Source of the DNA: an uncultured Eubacteriales bacterium
GTDB lineage: Bacteria; Bacillota; Clostridia; Oscillospirales; CAG-272
Assembly: GCA_934477985.1 (NCBI GenBank)
Contig: CAKSOR010000062.1
Coordinates: 1-10,078 of the forward strand
Length of the DNA stretch: 10,078 bases
Reading direction: 5' to 3'
Shown: positions 7,494 through 10,078 of the stretch, piece after piece
How the letters are laid out: the number at the start of each line of letters is the position of its first letter
How positions within the stretch are numbered: position 1 is the stretch's first letter
Made by a program: the position numbers and the translations under genes
Notes under the pieces: generated by a model
The model's input: the letters and a program-made list of their open reading frames with translations, nothing else
Told to the model about the DNA's origin: nothing
Database searches by the model: none

Positions 7494-7527
7494 CGCCGCG
7501 CGGGAAACCGCGCGGCGGTTCTTTTTT
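7494..7527 (+). terminator. Intrinsic terminator after the GH36 gene
   Basis: CGCCGCGCGG (7494-7503) pairs perfectly with 7508-7517 around a stabilising GAAA tetraloop (7504-7507). A T-rich tail (GTTCTTTTTT) follows. It lies 10 bases after the GH36 stop codon and separates the glycyl radical operon from the lipoprotein unit. Confidence 0.93.
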
Positions 7528-7558
7528 CAGAAAAAACACGGAAATTTTGCGAAATTCC

Positions 7559-7587
7559 TTGACAGACACGGAAAAGTGTGCTATAAT
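7559..7587 (+). promoter_or_regulatory. Perfect-consensus sigma-70 promoter of the lipoprotein unit
   Basis: TTGACA at 7559-7564 and TATAAT at 7582-7587 are exact consensus hexamers with the optimal 17-bp spacer. Transcription should start near 7594. The 19 bases before the -35 form an imperfect inverted repeat (GGAAATTT and GAAATTCC around TGC, 7540-7558). It shares GAAATTCC with the 15-bp repeat in the AraC intergenic region, so it could be a regulator site, but the match is short. Confidence 0.9.
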
Positions 7588-7676
7588 CTAAATATGAAAT
7601 GGCCGTTTCAAAATATTATCTCCGGTGAGCGGGTCGCGACCGCGCGGCGGAAATCTACGAAAAGGAAATTTTCATT

Positions 7677-9112
7677 ATGAAGAACAAGCAACTTCTGACG
7701 CTGATTCTCGCGTCGGCTCTTCTCCTCAGTTCGTGCGGGGGGGGGTAAATACTAATTACCATTCTGAGACTACACAGGGCGGCTCTGATGACACGACCGA
7801 GCCGGAGGTCACAACGGCGGCCGCCGTCCTTCCCGAGCGTGATTTCGGCGGATATGAGTTCAGGTTCCTGAACGGAAACGTCTTCGCGTGGTTCACGATG
7901 AGCAATGTCACGGCCGAAGAGGAAAACGCCGACACGATGAACGACGCCGTCTACAGACGCAACCGCAAGGTCGAGGATCGCTACAAGATCACCATCACCG
8001 AAACGCCGTCAAACGCCGCGCAGGCGGATTATCTCAAATCGGTGCAGTCGAACGACAACGCTTTTGACATCGCGCTACTCAGAATGGAATGGGCACTTCC
8101 GGTCGTCCTTCAGAACGCGGCGGTCAACTGGGCGGAGATTCCGCATCTCGAACTCGACCGCGAATGGTGGGTTCAGGGTTCGCTCACGAGTATGTCGCTG
8201 ATGAACAACATCTATTACGGTGTCAGCCTTTTCGATTCCTCGCATTTTGACAGCGTGCGGTGCTTCTACTTCAACAAGCAGATGGTCGAGGATTTCAAGC
8301 TTGAGTCACCGTACGATCTCGTGAAGTCGGGAAAGTGGACGCTTGACAAGTTCACGGAGCTTGGACGCGCGGTTTCGTCCGACCTGAACGGAGACGGAAA
8401 ATGGGGCGACGAGGACAGATACGGGCTTTCCGGATACTCAAACCACATCGACAACACGCTTATGTGCGGATTCGGATCGATTCTCTCAATCGGCAAGGAC
8501 AAGGACGATATTCCGTATTTCGATCTTGACAACGAGACCTCGATAGCGAAAATGACAAAGCTTGCCGGAATCGTGGGCGGCGACGACGGATTCGCTTACA
8601 AGGGCAAGGATTGGGGAGGCAGCTTTACGAACGGGAATGCTCTCTTCATGTGTGACTCGGTATTCGCGGCTGTATCGATGCGTGATTCCGAGGTCGAATT
8701 CGGCATCATTCCGACGCCAAAGTGGGATGAGGAGCAGGAAAATTACATCAACAACGGCGGAAGCCCCTTCTTCATGACGGTTCCGATCACCTCTGAGGAT
8801 CTCGACCGCACCGGAGCGATAATGGAGGCACTGGCCTACGATTCAATGGGTCTTATCGACAAGGCAATGTATGATATCGTGCTGAAGGGCAAATCGGCGC
8901 GCGACGAGGAATCGGCTGATATGCTTGATATCATCTTCTCGACGCTTCAGTACTATCACCCGCTCGCGAACTCCTACCTCAACGCTCCGCTCGCGGATCA
9001 GTATATCTGGGTCGGCAAGACCGATTTCGCGTCCTACTTTGCGTCAGTGAAGGACAAGATCCAGAGTGACATCGACACGGCGATGAAAACCTACCGCGAA
9101 AACGTAAAATAA
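7677..9112 (+). CDS. ABC transporter sugar-binding lipoprotein, frameshifted at a G9 tract
   Basis: An extracellular solute-binding protein (family 1-like) that would capture sugars outside the membrane for an ABC importer. The ATG at 7677, with AAAGGA at 7661-7666, opens a lipoprotein signal peptide: Lys-rich start, hydrophobic core and lipobox L-S-S-C with C20 as the lipidated residue. Nine G (7737-7745) follow directly, and the frame stops at TAA 7746-7748 after 23 residues. Seven or ten G would join the signal to the long frame that reads V-N-T-N-Y-H and continues to 9112, giving about 477-478 residues, normal for the family. A Thr-rich linker precedes the binding domain. A calcium-loop-like D-L-N-G-D-G-K-W-G-D-E-D is encoded at 8381-8416. 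As written the gene is off. Sequencing error and slipped-strand phase variation are both possible. No permease genes follow. Confidence 0.85.
7737..7745 (+). repeat. Homopolymeric G9 tract at the lipobox
   Basis: Nine consecutive G bases lie immediately after the codon for the lipidated cysteine. Tract length sets the frame: 7 or 10 G joins the signal peptide to the binding protein, while 8 or 9 G gives a stop within a few codons. Homopolymer tracts at the 5' end of surface-protein genes are a known phase-variation layout and also a known site of read or assembly error. Confidence 0.9.
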
Positions 9113-9122
9113 AGGACAGTTT

Positions 9123-9635
9123 ATGAAATACATAGCGCAGATCTTCGGAGTCCTCGGAATGACGGCTCTGTTCATGTCATATCAGCAGACCGAGAGAAAA
9201 AAGCTCATCAGCTGCAAGCTCATCGCCGACGTAATGTGGGTGGCGCACTATATGCTGCTCGGCGCGGTCGGCGGGGCGATACCGAACTTTGTCGGCATCT
9301 TCCGCGAGATAGTCTTCATGCAGCGGTCGGACGACAGGAAGAAGTGGGCAAAGTCTCCGGCGATTCCGGCTGGGTTCATAATAATCAACTGGGCGCTGGC
9401 GATAATCACGTGGAAAACACCACTCTCACTCCTTCCGATCTGTGCCTCAACGTTTGTGACAATCTCGCTCTGGGTGAAGAATCCCAAGCTCACAAGGACG
9501 ATCGGCGCGCCGGTCTCCTGCGCGTTCATAATCTATGACATTTTTGTCGGCTCGTGGATCGGGATAATAAACGAGTCGGTCGCGCTCGTCTCGATAATTT
9601 CGTCGTACATAAAGAATGACCGGAAAAAAGCATGA
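9123..9635 (+). CDS. YgjV-family inner membrane protein
   Basis: A 170-residue membrane protein of the YgjV (Imp-YgjV) family, function not established. Five or so hydrophobic segments are visible: about 5-20, 33-55, 82-98, 100-118 and 128-160. The conserved N-terminal pattern I-A-Q-I-F-G-V-L-G-M with S-Y-Q-Q is present, and a Lys/Arg-rich tail ends the chain. AAAGGA (9111-9116), overlapping the upstream stop codon, places the ribosome 6 nt before the ATG, and the gap from the lipoprotein gene is 10 nt, so the two are co-transcribed. No sugar-transport permease motifs are seen, so it is not an obvious partner for the binding protein. Confidence 0.88.
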   Translation: MKYIAQIFGVLGMTALFMSYQQTERKKLISCKLIADVMWVAHYMLLGAVGGAIPNFVGIFREIVFMQRSDDRKKWAKSPAIPAGFIIINWALAIITWKTPLSLLPICASTFVTISLWVKNPKLTRTIGAPVSCAFIIYDIFVGSWIGIINESVALVSIISSYIKNDRKKA

Positions 9636-9653
9636 TTTGTACCGGAAAATCCA

Positions 9654-9682
9654 TTTACTTTTTCAGAATAATGTGATATAAT
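9654..9682 (+). promoter_or_regulatory. Sigma-70 promoter facing the right-hand non-coding region
   Basis: TTTACT at 9654-9659 and an exact TATAAT at 9677-9682 are separated by 17 bp. Transcription would start near 9689. No ribosome binding site with a convincing gene follows in the remaining 390 bases, so this promoter either makes a non-coding RNA or a long leader for a gene beyond the right edge. Confidence 0.7.
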
Positions 9683-9688
9683 GGTCAC

Positions 9689-10078
9689 ATGGAATCCGCC
9701 AGGAATATTCAGGGCAGTCAGACGCGACCTGACCGATGATCCGTGAAAGCGCGTGAATATGTCCGATTACCCGTAGCTTGCAGGCTGGCGCCGCCGCCAC
9801 GGGAAGGTGTAATCGGCAATGTTCGTTGGGCGCGGGAGGGACGGTCTGTAAATTGCCTGAGGTTGTTTGGCGGAAATTTTGAAAATGTCAGGGCATGGAG
9901 TTGTGGGGTGAGGCGCTCCACGAGTTGCTCAGAGCGGCTGCGCGGCTCTGAGCGACTCGGTTCGCCGGGCGGCGCAGCCGCCCGGCGAACGCAGGTGGCG
10001 TGCGCAGCACGCCATCGACCTCGCGTCGGGAGCGAGCCGTAGGCGAGCGATCCGGGCGCGTGCCGGCGGGGGTTGCAG
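9689..10078 (+). other. Non-coding, structure-rich transcribed region (candidate RNA or long leader)
   Basis: This stretch has no convincing protein gene but many compatible stems on the RNA sense strand: GTCAG/CTGAC (9717-9721/9729-9733), CCGATTAC/GTAATCGG (9763-9770/9809-9816), GGCAAT/ATTGCC (9815-9820/9852-9857), CCTGA/TCAGG (9856-9860/9888-9892) and TGGAG/CTCCA (9896-9900/9916-9920). Three much stronger hairpins follow. Some stems share one or two bases, so alternative folds are possible. It does not match the conserved cores I know for RNase P, tmRNA, SRP RNA, T-box or cobalamin riboswitches. A multicopy intergenic element, an unrecognised small RNA or a 5' leader are all open. A 16-codon frame from ATG 9690 is probably chance. 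Confidence 0.4.
9921..10014. repeat. Three back-to-back GC-rich hairpins
   Basis: Stem 1 pairs 9921-9935 with 9945-9959 (15 bp, one G-U in RNA, 9-nt loop). Stem 2 pairs 9960-9973 with 9977-9990 (14 bp, perfect, loop GCA) and starts on the next base. Stem 3 pairs 9996-10003 with 10007-10014 (8 bp, perfect, loop GCA). A weaker CTCGC/GCGAG stem follows at 10020-10036. None has a T-run after it, so simple termination is unlikely. The identical GCA loops and tight packing resemble REP/BIME-type intergenic repeats. Confidence 0.85.

Noticed and set aside
7508..7650. 11-bp repeat CCGCGCGGCGG at 7508-7518 and 7640-7650
   Set aside because: It is a very GC-rich, low-complexity match between the terminator arm and the lipoprotein leader, plausible by chance in this base composition.
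7625..7736. Starting the solute-binding protein in its long frame upstream of the G tract
   Set aside because: The residues so encoded show no signal peptide, while the other frame gives a textbook lipoprotein signal and ribosome binding site that end exactly at the G9 tract.
9800..9850. Cobalamin riboswitch, suggested by GGGAAGGTGTAATC
   Set aside because: Only a partial resemblance; the rest of the conserved core is absent and the GTAATCGG bases pair with CCGATTAC upstream instead.
9718..9921. A 67-codon minus-strand frame in the right-hand region
   Set aside because: Low-complexity basic product without a start signal; better explained by the structured non-coding element.
9743..10042. 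A 99-codon plus-strand frame in the right-hand region
   Set aside because: Arg/Gly/Ala-rich product with no domain, no ribosome binding site, and it runs straight through three strong hairpins.

Overview
The window looks like a chromosomal segment of an obligately anaerobic, rather GC-rich Firmicute, most likely a gut or rumen clostridium (Oscillospirales/Ruminococcaceae-like). This is inferred from an oxygen-sensitive glycyl radical enzyme with its radical-SAM activase, sigma-70 consensus promoters, AAAGGA-type ribosome binding sites, a GC-rich stem plus U-tract terminator and a clostridial-type sugar-binding lipoprotein. There is no direct taxonomic marker.

Layout. Positions 1-139 are non-coding, with a 17-bp perfect inverted repeat and a second hairpin. 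At 140-1045 (minus) lies a TIM-barrel sugar-phosphate isomerase/epimerase. It is divergent from an AraC-family regulator (1192-2049, plus), and the shared 146-bp gap carries a 15-bp exact direct repeat that is a good operator candidate. A near-consensus promoter (2088-2115) then drives a tight plus-strand operon: a glycyl radical enzyme of the PFL-like superfamily (2151-4118), its activase (4120-4941, 1-nt gap), a small degenerate alpha/beta-hydrolase-like protein (4938-5399, ATGA overlap) and a cytoplasmic GH36 raffinose-synthase/alpha-galactosidase-type enzyme (5418-7484). The operon ends in a strong intrinsic terminator with a GAAA tetraloop (7494-7527).

A second unit starts from a perfect-consensus promoter (TTGACA, 17 bp, TATAAT; 7559-7587). 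It has a sugar-type ABC solute-binding lipoprotein (7677-9112) whose reading frame is broken by a run of nine G directly after the lipobox cysteine, followed by a YgjV-family membrane protein (9123-9635). No permease genes are visible. The last 440 bases have a third good promoter (9654-9682) but no convincing gene. They are packed with inverted repeats, including three strong back-to-back hairpins.

Working model (inference): an AraC-controlled locus for uptake and anaerobic breakdown of a glycoside or sugar derivative. The lipoprotein captures it, the intracellular GH36 enzyme cleaves or transfers an alpha-galactosyl-like unit, the glycyl radical enzyme performs a radical elimination or C-C/C-O cleavage on a sugar-derived substrate, and the TIM-barrel protein isomerises a product. 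The substrate of the glycyl radical enzyme, whose radical-site and active-site motifs (R-I-W-G-W and C-W-E) differ from the characterised families I can recall, is the main open question.
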